Origin: Smittia aterrima
Taxonomy: Eukaryota > Arthropoda > Insecta > Diptera > Chironomidae
Assembly (NCBI GenBank): GCA_033063855.1
Contig: CP093829.1
Coordinates: 13,857,537-13,921,536, forward strand
Length of the DNA stretch: 64,000 nt
Direction: 5' to 3'
Under the pieces are notes generated by a model that saw only the letters and a program-made list of their open reading frames with translations, was not told the origin of the DNA and ran no database searches. Positions 22,387-33,631 of this stretch are shown here, one piece after another; position 1 is the stretch's first letter; every line of letters starts with the position of its first letter. The position numbers were made by a program, and so were the translations under genes.

Positions 22387-24225
22387 ATGGATGCACATGA
22401 ATTTCGCGAGTTTGGCTATGCCGCTATCGACTTCGTTGTTGATTATTTGGAAAATATTAGAAATAGGTACTCAAAATCGAAAATATCTTACGTAGTTCAG
22501 TGTATTTAATTGAAACTTATACATTTCACCAGAAAAGTGTTGCCAGAAGTTGATCCTGGTTATCTCGAAGATCTGTTGCCGTCAGAAATGCCAATTGGAC
22601 AGGAGAATTGGAAGGACATTATGAAAGACCTGGATCGGTTTATTATGCCAGGAATAACTCATTGGCAATCGCCTAACTTTCATGCGTACTATCCTTCTCA
22701 AACGTCGTTTCCATCAATCGTTGGTGAGATCCTGACTTCTGGACTAGGTAAAACTTTTTCCCTAAAATAAATATTTTCTGACGACTGTTTATTTGATGAA
22801 ATTATATTTACTTACAGGCATCGTCGGGTTTAGTTGGGTAAAATTCAATCTTGACTTTGTCGTAATTATTGTTATAATTGTTCTTGTAGATTTGTAGCCC
22901 AGCTTGCACAGAATTGGAAGTAATCGTTATGGATTGGTTGGGGAAATTCCTAAATCTTCCAAAACATTTTTTGTCTTGGTAATAAATTTTCGTGTACGAA
23001 AGTCAGCATTCGATTTAAAATTTCGTTTAATAGTGATGCTGGCATTGGAGGTGGAATTATTCAAGGATCGGCCAGTGAGGCCATACTTGTTGCAGTTCTT
23101 GCAGCAAGAGAGGAAAAAGTTCGTGAAATGAAAGTGTTAAGACCGGATTTGGCTGAAGGAGAAGTTCGTGCAAAGCTCATTGGTTACGGAAGTATCCACT
23201 CCAACAGCGCTATTGAAAAGTCAGGTTTACTTTCGGCGATCAAGATGAGATTACTTGATGCTGATGAAGATTCGATATTGCGTGGACTCACGGTTCAAAA
23301 CGCAATCGAAGAAGACGTTGCTGAAGGTTTGATTCCTTTCGTTTGCATCGCCACAGTTGGTACAACTGGCACATGCGCTTTTGATAATCTTGAAGAAATT
23401 GGACCAGTTTGTAAGAAATATAATGTTTGGATGCATATTGACGCGGCCTATGCTGGAGCGGCCTTTTGTTTACCTGAGTATGAGCATATCAAACGTGGTG
23501 CTGAATTTGGTGATTCCATAAATTTTAACTTGCACAAATGGATGCTCGTGAACTTTGACTGTGCAGCGATGTGGATAAGAAATGCTGCAGCACTAACGAA
23601 ATCATTTAATGTTGACAGAATATATTTAGAAAACCAATATCAAGATAATCCTAAGGCAGTTGAATTTCGAAATCTGCAGCTTGGTTTAGCTCGTAAATTT
23701 CGAGCTTTGAAAGTTTGGATTGTACTACGAACTTACGGCCAAGAATACATCAGAGGATATGTTCGTAAACACATTTCTCTTGCAAATCTTTTAATAGAAA
23801 AGATGTCAAAAGATGATCGTTTTGATGTTAAGGGATCTTTAGCTCTTGCGTATTTTCGCTTAAAGGGAGATTGCTCTCTCACTAAAAAGCTCTTAAGCAA
23901 AATCACAGAACGAAAAAACATTTTCATGATTCCGGGTCTCTACCAAGATAAAATTATAATCAGATTTGTAATTTGTGGTTTTGATTCCCAAGAGATGGAC
24001 ATCGATTATGCTTGGAATGAAATCAAAAGTGTCACTGATGAAATGTTTCACGATGAAAAGAGGGAATTAATGAAAGAAAACAATGAATCTCAAAATATTT
24101 TTCAATTTAACGTTGTCTGCAATGAGATCAATCCCACTGTTTCCACTAAAAGGCGAGGTCAATATGCTTTACTAAAAAAATTTAGTCCGAGAAAAATTTT
24201 TAGGAGACAGTCCTTACCAACGTAG
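22387..24225 (+). CDS. Aromatic-L-amino-acid decarboxylase family; predicted aromatic aldehyde synthase, copy 2
   Basis: Tandem paralogue of the gene at 19843 with the same exon plan: 22387-22466, 22533-22747, 22818-22837 (20 nt), 22890-22978 and 23034-24225, giving 531 residues. Lys303, HIDAAYAG, Tyr79-Tyr80 and Asn192 are all present, so aldehyde synthase chemistry is predicted. It differs from copy 1 and from Ddc in the segment before the GRRF helix: PDYRHWQ became VEFRNLQ and LGRRF became LARKF. This may change substrate handling or subunit contacts. The C-terminal extension of about 60 residues is basic and unrelated to that of copy 1 (ending RKIFRRQSLPT). Large parts are near-identical to copy 1, others strongly diverged. 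Poly(A) signals follow at about 24293. Confidence 0.85.
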
Positions 24226-24451
24226 ATATGATCTTTAGTAATACATACATTAAAGATTTTTTCGATCATCAACTTATGAACTTTTAAAAATCAATAAAAC
24301 CTTTAATTGAATAAATAAAACTGCTGAATTGATGCTGAATATTATTTTTATTATCGACGTGTGAATTTATAAATTAATTTTAAATTGTTGAAAAATTTCA
24401 ATCAACAAAGAATTTGGTCCCATCGTTTATTTCAGAAAACACGAAAAATGT

Positions 24452-26822
24452 TTAAACTTCCAAAACTTCGTCAGCTGACTTGCTAACTTCGTTCCAAGAA
24501 TAGTCAATGTCTGCTGGGATAGTGAAACGAGAGCATACTGCCATACGAAGGAAATATGTTTCCTTGATCTTAGAAGGAACTAAATGAATATTGCCGCGTC
24601 CATTTATTCGTTTCAACAAATTTTCGTTTAACTCATTGGCGCCCTTAAGTCTGAAGCAGACAAGTCCCATCTGAACTTCAGAAGTGATCTCAAAACGCGA
24701 ATCAGCTCGGCATAAATTCTCGAATTGGTTTGCGAAAGAAATACTTCGCCGAACGTGTGCTTGAAGATTTTCAACTCCATAAAGACGAAGAACAAACCAC
24801 AGCTTGAGAGCTCTGAATCGTCGTCCCAATGGAATTTGCCAATGACGGTAATCTGGAGCTGATCCCTGTTGGTCATGCTTGAGATATAAAGGATCTACGT
24901 TGAATGCGTTTACAACCCAATTTGGATCTTTCAGCCACATCGCAGAGCAGTCAAAATTTACGTTGAGCCATTTATGTGGATTGAAATTAAAACTTTCAGC
25001 ATGTTCCATGCCCTTCATTAAGTGACGGTATTCAGGACAGATGAAAGCTGAGCCAGCGTAGGCCGCATCGACATGGACCCAAACATTGAAACGAGTTCCT
25101 ACTGAACCAATTTCGTCGAGTCTGTCAAAGGCGCATGAGTTCGTGGTACCAAGAGTGGCAACCACATAGAACGGAATTTTTCCTGCCGCCAAATCTTCTT
25201 GAATTGCTGCTTCAAGAGTTTCACCTCGAAGTTTTTGTTCACTGTCTGCTTCGAGTTTTCTCATTTGAATTCCCCCAAGTAATCCAGCTCGTTCAACCGA
25301 TGAATGAGCTTGATCTGAGCAGTAAGCAACGAGCTTAGATACAATCGTATTATCATCCCAATTTGGATTCTCTGCTTTCACTCTCTGCATAGCTTTGGCT
25401 TTGGCTCCTAGTAAAGCGACTAACGTAGCTTCGCTGGCCGTGCCCTGGATCACTCCTCCACCCTTTCCGCCGCTGCATGCTAGGAATTCTTTCGGCAAAT
25501 CTAACATTTTACCGAGCCAATCTAAAAAAATTGTTTTTATTAATGGAAGTTGAATCAACAAACAAATAATTGTTCGTAAGAGTCTTGTTGAGCTCTGCTT
25601 ACCCATCATCACTACCTCGAGCTCGGTACAAGCTGGCGAAGCTATCCAAGTGAATCCAATGCATGCAATAGCACCTGAGAGCATATCAGCGACAATCGCG
25701 GGATACGAATTTGCAGTGGGAAAGTATGCGTGGAACTTAAGAAAAAAGAAAAAAAGCGAAGAACACATTGAAGGTAATTACTCTTCGTTAGCTATAAGTT
25801 TATTTACCTTTGGAGAATGCCAATGCGTAACACCGGGCATAATAACTCTTTCAATGTCGGCCATAACGTCCGTCCAATTATCGGCCTTCTCAGGAGCTGT
25901 TTCAGGTATTAATTCACGGAGATATCCAGGTTGGACAGTCGGTAGAACTCGTCTGTAGGTGAAATAAATAAAATATTTTAGCAAAAACTAGTTTGATTGA
26001 TTGTGTCAAAAATTCTTTTCTTTCTTTCGGGTCAAATAAATTGACACTAGCCTCGTAAGAAAACTTTTTTTCTAAGAAGTAAATCTTATTGCAAACTGGT
26101 TTAACGAAGTTTTCTGCACAATAATTCATGTTGAAGGGCGTTTCATGTTAAGACTGACCTTAAAGTCATTCGAAATGCTCGATAAATAGCCTTGTTTTGA
26201 GTTAAACTCAACCTTCACTTAGACAAGAACTCGATTTCATTTCCCGTGATGCTTTCTACTTTCCGCTTCCATTTGATTTTATGCAGTTTTAATTTGCCTT
26301 AAAAATCGCTTTTAAAATACGTGAAATGTCATTAGTTTGTTGAAAATATGTTGACCAAGGCCGTCATGAGCTGAAGTATTCAATACTTAGTATTGCGACA
26401 CTAAAACTGAGCAAAGTTTCACACTGAACTAAAAACGTAGATTCTCGGCATTAAATCAGAATTTAAAGCCAAATGTTAGCAGAAAACTGAAGCGCGAAAG
26501 ATAATTTTATTGGTAAATCCAAATAAACCTGTTTCTTTAATGCACTGAAAATTCTCTTCGTCGCATGATTCATTGAATAAATAAACTGCTGGGATTTACC
26601 TGTCTCTGATATTCTCTAGATAGTTTGCGATGTAATCGACCATCTCTTTGGCGAAGTCTTTAAATTCTGGGGCTTCCATGTCAATCTAAAAATTTATTTA
26701 AACACTTTACTTAATACTCAGTCAATATCGTTTTAAAACAGCATCAACCAGTGGTTGGCAACCGCAACGAACACTTTAATTTTCTCACTACTTACAGATT
26801 TGCTTTGTTCAATGCAATCCAT
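24452..26822 (-). CDS. Ddc: Aromatic-L-amino-acid (dopa) decarboxylase
   Basis: PLP enzyme making dopamine from L-dopa (and serotonin from 5-HTP) for neurons and for cuticle tanning. Exons in transcript order: 26822-26796, 26685-26600, 25952-25808, 25735-25603 and 25521-24452, giving 486 residues. The first 27-nt exon encodes MDCIEQSKS and joins to IDMEAPEFKDFAKEM. Starting at the internal Met of MEAPEF gives 475 residues. In that short numbering the key residues fall at the textbook positions: Tyr79-Phe80 (FHAYFPTANS), His192 (SDQAHSSVERAG) and PLP Lys303 (NFNPHKW). PDYRHWQIPLGRRFRALK is intact. Only the first intron after the start is shared with the two aldehyde synthases; the others differ. 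Two starts could be used by tissue-specific promoters or splicing, as in Drosophila Ddc. Confidence 0.95.
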
Positions 26823-28101
26823 TTTAATAGCTTTTTGAAAGCATTTTAGACAAAAATTGAGATAAGAAAATAATGTTTGATAATAAATGTCGGGATTGTA
26901 AATTTTTCTGCGAAATCTTAACTTTTATACAATCATGCATTCTGAATGAAGAGATGAGATTTATGATGTTCTTTATCTCTAATTTGCCAATACTAACACA
27001 TTTTATCGATATTTATTTATTACCTTCTGATATTTCACAAAAAAAGAACTCAAATTTCAAGTGTTGATTAAGCGTTCAGCGTATTTAAAGCTCAAACTTC
27101 TTCTGAATGAGAGAAAAAAAAATCGAAAAATTTGTGCGAAACGAACTAAACAGCACTAAAACGTAAGAGTAACTAAAGCTTTATGCTGATTGTGACAGAC
27201 TTTTTATATCAAGTATCGGATCATTTTGAGTGGGAAAATCTTGTATATAAGAGAGGCAGGGTGAGGACACCCAGTGCTTTTAAAAGTATAATAATATTAC
27301 GGCACACCAATGAAAAGCTCAATATATGAACAGAAAAGAATAGGAAGCGGTTCGTTCTTTTAAGTAGCTTTGTATGTCTCTCGCATGCTCTCGTATAAAT
27401 CTCAGGAGCAACATTTTCTCATTCCTCTCAATGGACATAGAAAAGCGCTTGCGATACATAGCAGAAGCAGTGATAGAACAAAATTCTTCTTTCGAGCGAG
27501 ACAGAAATGATGCGTGAAAAGGGAGAAAAATCACAATTCACGATTTCAGCTCTTTAAATGTTTATCTATGATTCATGAACTGTAGATGAGAACTTAATAT
27601 ATTTTTTCGATTAAAATAAAACAAATAAATGATTTCATTTTCCGACTTTTGTTAAATCAAGACTAACTTAAAAAAAAATTGTAAATCGATTTGAACTTCA
27701 ATTTTCCTTATTAACCCTGCAGTAATTGTAAATTAAAACGTCATAAATTAAAACAAACATGACCATTTATTTAGCGAAAATTATAAGAACATTTAACGGT
27801 TTTTATCATAGTTTCAGTCCCTAAAAATATCCAGGGTATCCAACATTCTAATCGAAGGGATTTTTTTTTGACTTTTAAAATTGAATTTTTTAAAAATAAA
27901 TAGTTTAAAGCGCAATATAAAGCAAGAAAATATGTTTACACTTTAGATGAACGAGCCAATAAAGAGAATTGTGGAATAAATTAACAAGATAAAGCCGATT
28001 ATAAAGGTTTGTTGTGATTTAAATTTGGCTTCGCAAAAGGGGAAATAAATGTTTTCTTTTTCATTGTACGGAGTAACAACAAAGGTTTTTATTTTAGAAA
28101 A
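26823..28101. other. Divergent region between Ddc and Sap130
   Basis: About 1.3 kb. It should contain the Ddc promoter on the minus strand and the Sap130 promoter and 5' UTR on the plus strand; a 3' splice acceptor (ttttag) ends at 28097, just before the Sap130 ATG. A TATA/initiator-like pair on the plus strand at 27244-27275 is listed separately. No supported coding sequence. Confidence 0.5.
27244..27275 (+). promoter_or_regulatory. TATA-box and initiator-like pair on plus strand
   Basis: TATATAAG at 27244-27251 is followed about 29 bp after its start by CCAGTGC, the spacing of an insect TATA/initiator promoter. It points towards Sap130 (ATG 850 bp away) and away from Ddc. Which transcript it serves is unknown. 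Confidence 0.3.
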
Positions 28102-31100
28102 ATGCCGAATGAGCAAGATAAAAACATGGTTCCAACCAACAAACAAATGCAGCTGCCCATAGATTTGGCCCCAACAAGTAAAGTAATTGTGAAACCAGCG
28201 AATGACAATTCTAAAATGTCTATACAGCCGACATTTCGAACCATCCAGCATCCACAAATGAGAGTTGTTCGAATGCCAAGCGGAAGCACTGGCGCTCATA
28301 TAATACAAACACAGATCATGCCACAGACAGTCCTGAAACCAGCGATCCCTGGTCGTTCAACGATTACAGTTTCGAAATCTCCTGCAGCAGCTTATTTGCC
28401 TCGAGTCGCAGGTTCATTGGGTACGATTCAAGGAGCGAAAGCGCAGCAACAAATCCGTACACCAACGCCTCCTTCATCCATTGCTGGAATTTCACCTGCA
28501 ATGTTACGAACTTCTATTCAACCTAGAACGTCTTCTCCTAATACTGTTATATCGCAAGGAACAACAGCTTGGGTATCGGGAAGTGGTGCGATGCAAGTTC
28601 AGGTGCCACAAATTATTCGATCGACAATCACACAAAATCGAACATTGGCAGCAAATATCTTCGGACAGACGGGTCAACAAAACTCGACAATAAGTGTTTC
28701 AACATCGGCCAGTGGATCTTCGGGTCAGCCGACTTATGTTGCAACAGTTTTACCACAACGCCCATCTGGTGCAACCATAGTTTATACATCGCAGCAGCCA
28801 CAGCCTCTCTTTCAAGGCCAAGTTCAACGAATGGGAATCGCAACAGCCACCACTAATGCAAGACAAATTCGGCCACTTCGCCAAATTTCAACTACTGGAA
28901 TTCGTGTCAATTCATCGACTTTAAGCATTCGACAGAATGTACCAGGATTAACACCGACAACTATTTTGTCAACGCAACCAAGAAACACTTCTGGTTTACC
29001 TGCGTCAACAGCCATTTCCAATCCTATTCCCGCAAGAATCTATCAAGTGCAGTCGCAACAATCTGCAAACGGATCGCCTGGTATTGGACAACCAAATCAG
29101 AAGATTCTTCAAGCAAATGTAATGTTGCCAATTATTGTTAATAACAGTCGTAATGCACATTTGGTTCAGAAACCCGTTCAACAGGGACTCATCGCTCACG
29201 TCAGCAAACTAACATCCGGCACGGTTTCTTCAGATGGTACTATCATCAGTAGTTCTATAACAAATACTATGCCTTCAATTTCAAATACAATGGTAGCGTC
29301 TATTCAACCAAATCAATCGCAACCATCACAAGTCTCGAATCAACAAGGAACGATCTATACAACGCAATCAACACAGCAAGTTGCAAATCTTTCGAATCAA
29401 GGTGGAGGTCAAATTTTTACAGTGACGCAGCAACAACAGCAGCTGATAAGTAATCAGTCAAACATTCATCAAACTGGAAACTTGCAGACTGTTGTGCCAT
29501 TGGCTATTGGTTCAAGAAATACTAATATCCCTATAAAAACAATAACAGTTTCTGCATCAAACTCGGGATCTTTAGACAGCGCTGTTACTGTTCATCGTAA
29601 TACAACATCGAATGCTGGAAACTTGCAAGCCACCACTATCATGCCGATTACAAAAATCGTATCGCAACAACACGTCGTTAACTCCCAGCACAATCTATCA
29701 GGTGCTCAAGTCTCTGCTCAGCCTGTTTACATTCATACAAGAATCCCTACAGTGTCTGTAGCATCAACAGCTCATTCTCATGTTATCTCAGCATCAGCTT
29801 CCAATTCAACGCCGACGTTTTCAAGCTCTACATCAACAGCTATTTACTATGACCAAGCTTCATTATCATCTGCAGCTAACAATGAAAATAAGCAGACTCC
29901 ATTAGGAGCGTCTCATGAAAACTCTTACACTGTGGCTTCAACTGGCAATGTTCAACGATACAACGAGAAGATGATTCATTCTTTTATTGCAAGTAATTTC
30001 CAAAACTCACAAGGAAATAACACTCATATTCAACAAACAACATCGTCAAATCAGCAGTCGGTTCCGATCCGATTTAGCCCGTTGGTGGTAGAAAGTCAAG
30101 CCGTTCAACAGACTCCACAACAAGTCATCGCAATGGGAACAACAAATATTGTTCAGCAACATCAGGCAACAAGCTCGGAAGCAGCGACTCATATGATTAT
30201 GCCAGTGTCAAATCAAATCCCAACTTCACCAAGAGGAAACATTCGAAAACAAAATGAGACACCAACGAAAGGATCGAAGAAACAACCCAAAGCGAAAAGC
30301 TATCAGATGGCTGAAGGTTTACAAATGAGAGTTCCTCAACGTCAACCGCTGGCAGCAGGAATCGCCCAACTTACGCAAACACTGAAACCACTTGAGCAAA
30401 AGCAATTGCACTCTACAGCTTCATCTCCGAAGACAACGTTTTCGGAGCGTGAAAGTCCTTCTCATATCGATGAATGGTCCGATGGGTCGACGACTGTTAG
30501 CATTCCGAATAGCCCTCGATCAGAAGAAGATGACTTGGACGCGATGATTCTTAGCAATCAGTTCAACAAGATGAGTGAAGAATTTGCTAAATTTGCGAGC
30601 AAATCTCCTAGTAAGAGCTCTACTAAACGAGAAGCGGATAATCACGGAGGATCTGGATCGCCGAGAACGAAGAAAATCAAACAGTAATATTTTCAAATAA
30701 TTATGATAAACAAAGTTAACATCTTCTTTTTCAGTGAGCGAGCTATGGACATAACGGATTCGGCTGCCGATCATAACAGCGAGAACAACGCAGAAAGCGC
30801 TAACTCCAAAAAGAAGGACGTTGTTTTGAAAAAACCTCAAGCTTCCCTACTTCAAACTTACAACCAGAACTGGAAACAAGCCCATAATCATTTCCTTCGT
30901 TATTCTGATGTAAAAGTTCGAGAAGAACGAAAGCTGAGTGTCATGGATTTGGCTAATTTACCACGAGTCTCGCAACGCGTCAATGGATGGAAAACTCATT
31001 TGATCAGCGCCGAAATCACTGAAATGGTAAGTTTCGTTTGTCATAAATTTAGCGTGACTTTTCATATTTTCGTTAATAGATTGAAGGCGAAACGGCAGAA

Positions 31101-31384
31101 ATGGATAAACTAAATAACGTTTTGAAACGATTAGAAACGAGTGATTCGCCAGTTGAAATCATGAAAATCAGCGAACTGGCAAAGGTAGTAGCGAAATGTT
31201 CACTGATTACAATTTTTAGTCTTACATAAATATTTTGCTTTAGGGGAGCATGCAGCGAAGCCGACTAGTAATTGACAGTCTGAATGATTCAAATACACAA
31301 CTATTAAAGATCTTTGACCACAAGGATCACGCCGCCGATATTATAAACCGATGCGCGTCAAAACGAAACTTCAAAAAGCGATAA
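28102..31384 (+). CDS. Sap130: SAP130, subunit of the Sin3/HDAC corepressor complex
   Basis: Subunit of the nuclear Sin3 histone deacetylase corepressor. Exons: 28102-30683, 30735-31026, 31080-31184 and 31244-31384, in all 3120 nt and 1039 residues, close to the human protein (1048). The first 850 residues are low-complexity, rich in Gln, Ser, Thr and Pro, with basic runs near the end. The conserved C-terminal domain begins LLQTYNQNWKQAHNHFLRYS and continues with DVKVREERKLSVMDLAN and GWKTHLISAE; the final helices include MQRSRLVIDSLND and LLKIFDHKDHAADIINRC. The exon 1 donor lies inside CA|GTAATA; reading through it gives a premature stop at 30685. An acceptor just before the ATG shows a 5' UTR intron. 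A poly(A) signal lies at about 31412. Confidence 0.92.
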
Positions 31385-31545
31385 ATATTTAAGCTTGTGA
31401 TTTCTTTAAGAAATAAAGGCAAATCACATACAATTGGAATAGCTGTAGAACATTAAGGAATAATGATTTTCAGATGTATTTTCTATAAGTGGCATTTGAA
31501 ACTTTCACTTTAAGCTTTCGCATTGAATTGTAATTTCTATTTCCT

Positions 31546-31551
31546 TTTATT
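31546..31551 (-). terminator. Poly(A) signal of the 681-aa secreted protein gene
   Basis: AATAAA on the minus strand, 35 bases past the stop. The Sap130 plus-strand signal lies at about 31412, so the two transcripts need not overlap much. Confidence 0.5.
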
Positions 31552-31585
31552 GTATGTAATCTAAAATTAATATCAAAATAAATAT

Positions 31586-33631
31586 TCAAAGAAGCTTAAA
31601 CTTGAACTTGTCCAACGCTGGTGGCTGGAAGAAATGGGATGGAGAATATAGTCGTGTCGAATGGATTGGAGGTGGATTACGCCTTCTTCGTTTCTCTTGA
31701 TTAAGACTTGGTGGTCGAAGGTCAGATATAATTGTTCCACCAGCATCTTTTGAAGAATCTCGAATAAATTTGTTGCTACTTTCATTTTTGTTAATCAAGG
31801 TATCGTTCTGATTTCCCAATGAAGGAACGTTAAACTTTCTTGAAAATTTTGGATAATAATTGTTTATATCAAAAAGAGGAAAACGCGGAACTGCGCCAGA
31901 AGAACTTAACTCTGGAATTTTCACATCTTGTGTAGAAGCTTTTTCAATAATATTACTAGCTGAAACTGCAGAACTTGGTTCATTAATTGCCCTGTCACGA
32001 TCTCTTTTCGTTTTCAATTCGTCAGCAATCGCAGCTCGAATGTTGCTTATCACATCATCATAAACTGTTATTAATGGATTTGCTTGATGATATATCAATG
32101 TTGAGTCTCCAAAAGGTATTGAACCTGAAGCAGCAACATATTTTTCTTTGAACAATGGATTATCGAACGGATCTTTTCCGAAATATTTTTGTTTATAGCA
32201 TTTGATCTTATCTCCAAGTTTTCCAAGACGCTGAGGTGACTTGTTGTATTTACTACTACTACCCTTTTCTTCTATGTCATCAGGAACGGGATCGAGGTTT
32301 TGATCAATTTCCTCGCAGTCGTTTACACTCTTGTAGTTGTAGAGTGATTGTTTTTCACTTGGAAAGTTTTTTATATTTTCTGAATATCGGAAGGCAGACA
32401 TTGCATCGAGAGTCTCAGAGTTAGGTAAATTATAGTAGGGATATTTATATGATTTGGGTGTTTCTTTGCTTGTCCCATAAATTGTTGTATGGTCCGGAAC
32501 ACCATCGGCATCAGTTTCGTCTGGCAATAATATTGAAGAGTTTCTCAAAAGCTCATCAAGATGTTTTAATAGTCCCTCACCCGTCAAGTTTGGCAAATCG
32601 GATTTTTTTTTCAATGCTAGTGCATCAGGAAGCGTGGAGGTATCGTCGTCATCAATGGCGCGTCTCACTCTGAATTTTGAGGAAACCGTTTCATCGCCAA
32701 TATCGTAGTCTTTCTCATTATATCCTTCTTCTTTGTAATAAATATTCTTCTTCTCAAGGGTAAGTTTCTCTTTAATTTGCGGTTCTGGAGGATTTTCATG
32801 TTTTTTGACTTCACGATGTCTTACTTGCGCATACATTCTAAATGGAACATAATGTTCCCGTCGTCTTGATTCTTCTTCATTTTCATCATCATCACTATTA
32901 TCAACAGAACGATGTTCAAGTTTTGGTCTTTGCTCATCGGCAAGTTCACGTTCTCTTTTTACAAAGTATTCAACCTCGTCCTCTGGCTGGGCATCGCTAG
33001 ATTCTTTCACTTCTGCGAAAAATTTTCTTTGTCGTTGTTTTAAAAGATTGACGTGGTTTCGTGTAGCTTCGAAAGTAGGTTCGTTTACGGGGTGGATGTT
33101 AATTGGAGAGGGCCTCATAAGTGGTAAAAATCCGTTTTGGACATCGGTTGGTCGAGCAGATCTTATAACATTTTTACTTTCAGAAACTCCTTTCTCTGTG
33201 TTTTTCCTCTGCTGTTCGTTGTACTGTCGCTGTACTCTGTCAACTTGATGTATTGGCCAATGTCTTGAATCGCTACTTGAGGAGTTTCCATTTGATCGAG
33301 ATTTCGGTGATGATCTTCCGTGAAACGAAAGTTTCTTTAATTTTTTAATATCGTCACGAGACATTGGAATAAATTCACGAACATTATCAACAATTTCGTC
33401 ATCAAAGTTTTCAAGTTTCTCCGATTTTTTTAGTCTGTTACTTCTGATTTCTCCTCGCGGTCTAGTAGCTTTTATTTTAGGCTTCTTAGGAACAAACGAA
33501 ACTTTTAACACTGGATAAGTTCGAATGCCTTCAAAATCGGTTACGTCAACAAGATCTTTGGGCTCAAGAGTTAAACTTAAAGATATATTCGTACACAAAA
33601 GAATCGCGACAATCTTTGGAAGAAAAGTCAT
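31586..33631 (-). CDS. Unrecognised secreted, highly charged protein (681 aa)
   Basis: One intron-free frame begins MTFLPKIVAILLCTNISLSL, a good signal peptide, and ends PPALDKFKFKLL at 31586. The mature part is hydrophilic, rich in Lys, Arg, Glu, Asp and Ser, with little hydrophobic core, so it is probably largely disordered. I see only two Cys after the signal peptide (NDCEEID and KIKCYKQ), which could pair. Multibasic sites that might be cut by furin-like proteases occur, for example KFRVRRAIDDDD and NQEKRRRRNPPP. It converges with Sap130; its AATAAA is at 31551-31546 on the minus strand. I recognise no family. Signal peptide plus size suggest a secreted matrix, cuticle or prohormone-like protein, but this is speculation. 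Confidence 0.75.
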   Translation of the reverse strand: MTFLPKIVAILLCTNISLSLTLEPKDLVDVTDFEGIRTYPVLKVSFVPKKPKIKATRPRGEIRSNRLKKSEKLENFDDEIVDNVREFIPMSRDDIKKLKKLSFHGRSSPKSRSNGNSSSSDSRHWPIHQVDRVQRQYNEQQRKNTEKGVSESKNVIRSARPTDVQNGFLPLMRPSPINIHPVNEPTFEATRNHVNLLKQRQRKFFAEVKESSDAQPEDEVEYFVKRERELADEQRPKLEHRSVDNSDDDENEEESRRREHYVPFRMYAQVRHREVKKHENPPEPQIKEKLTLEKKNIYYKEEGYNEKDYDIGDETVSSKFRVRRAIDDDDTSTLPDALALKKKSDLPNLTGEGLLKHLDELLRNSSILLPDETDADGVPDHTTIYGTSKETPKSYKYPYYNLPNSETLDAMSAFRYSENIKNFPSEKQSLYNYKSVNDCEEIDQNLDPVPDDIEEKGSSSKYNKSPQRLGKLGDKIKCYKQKYFGKDPFDNPLFKEKYVAASGSIPFGDSTLIYHQANPLITVYDDVISNIRAAIADELKTKRDRDRAINEPSSAVSASNIIEKASTQDVKIPELSSSGAVPRFPLFDINNYYPKFSRKFNVPSLGNQNDTLINKNESSNKFIRDSSKDAGGTIISDLRPPSLNQEKRRRRNPPPIHSTRLYSPSHFFQPPALDKFKFKLL

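Noticed and set aside
30684..30687. Stop codon that would end SAP130 after KIKQ
   Set aside because: A GT donor two bases earlier and an acceptor at 30734 join in phase to the conserved SAP130 C-terminal domain, so the stop is intronic.
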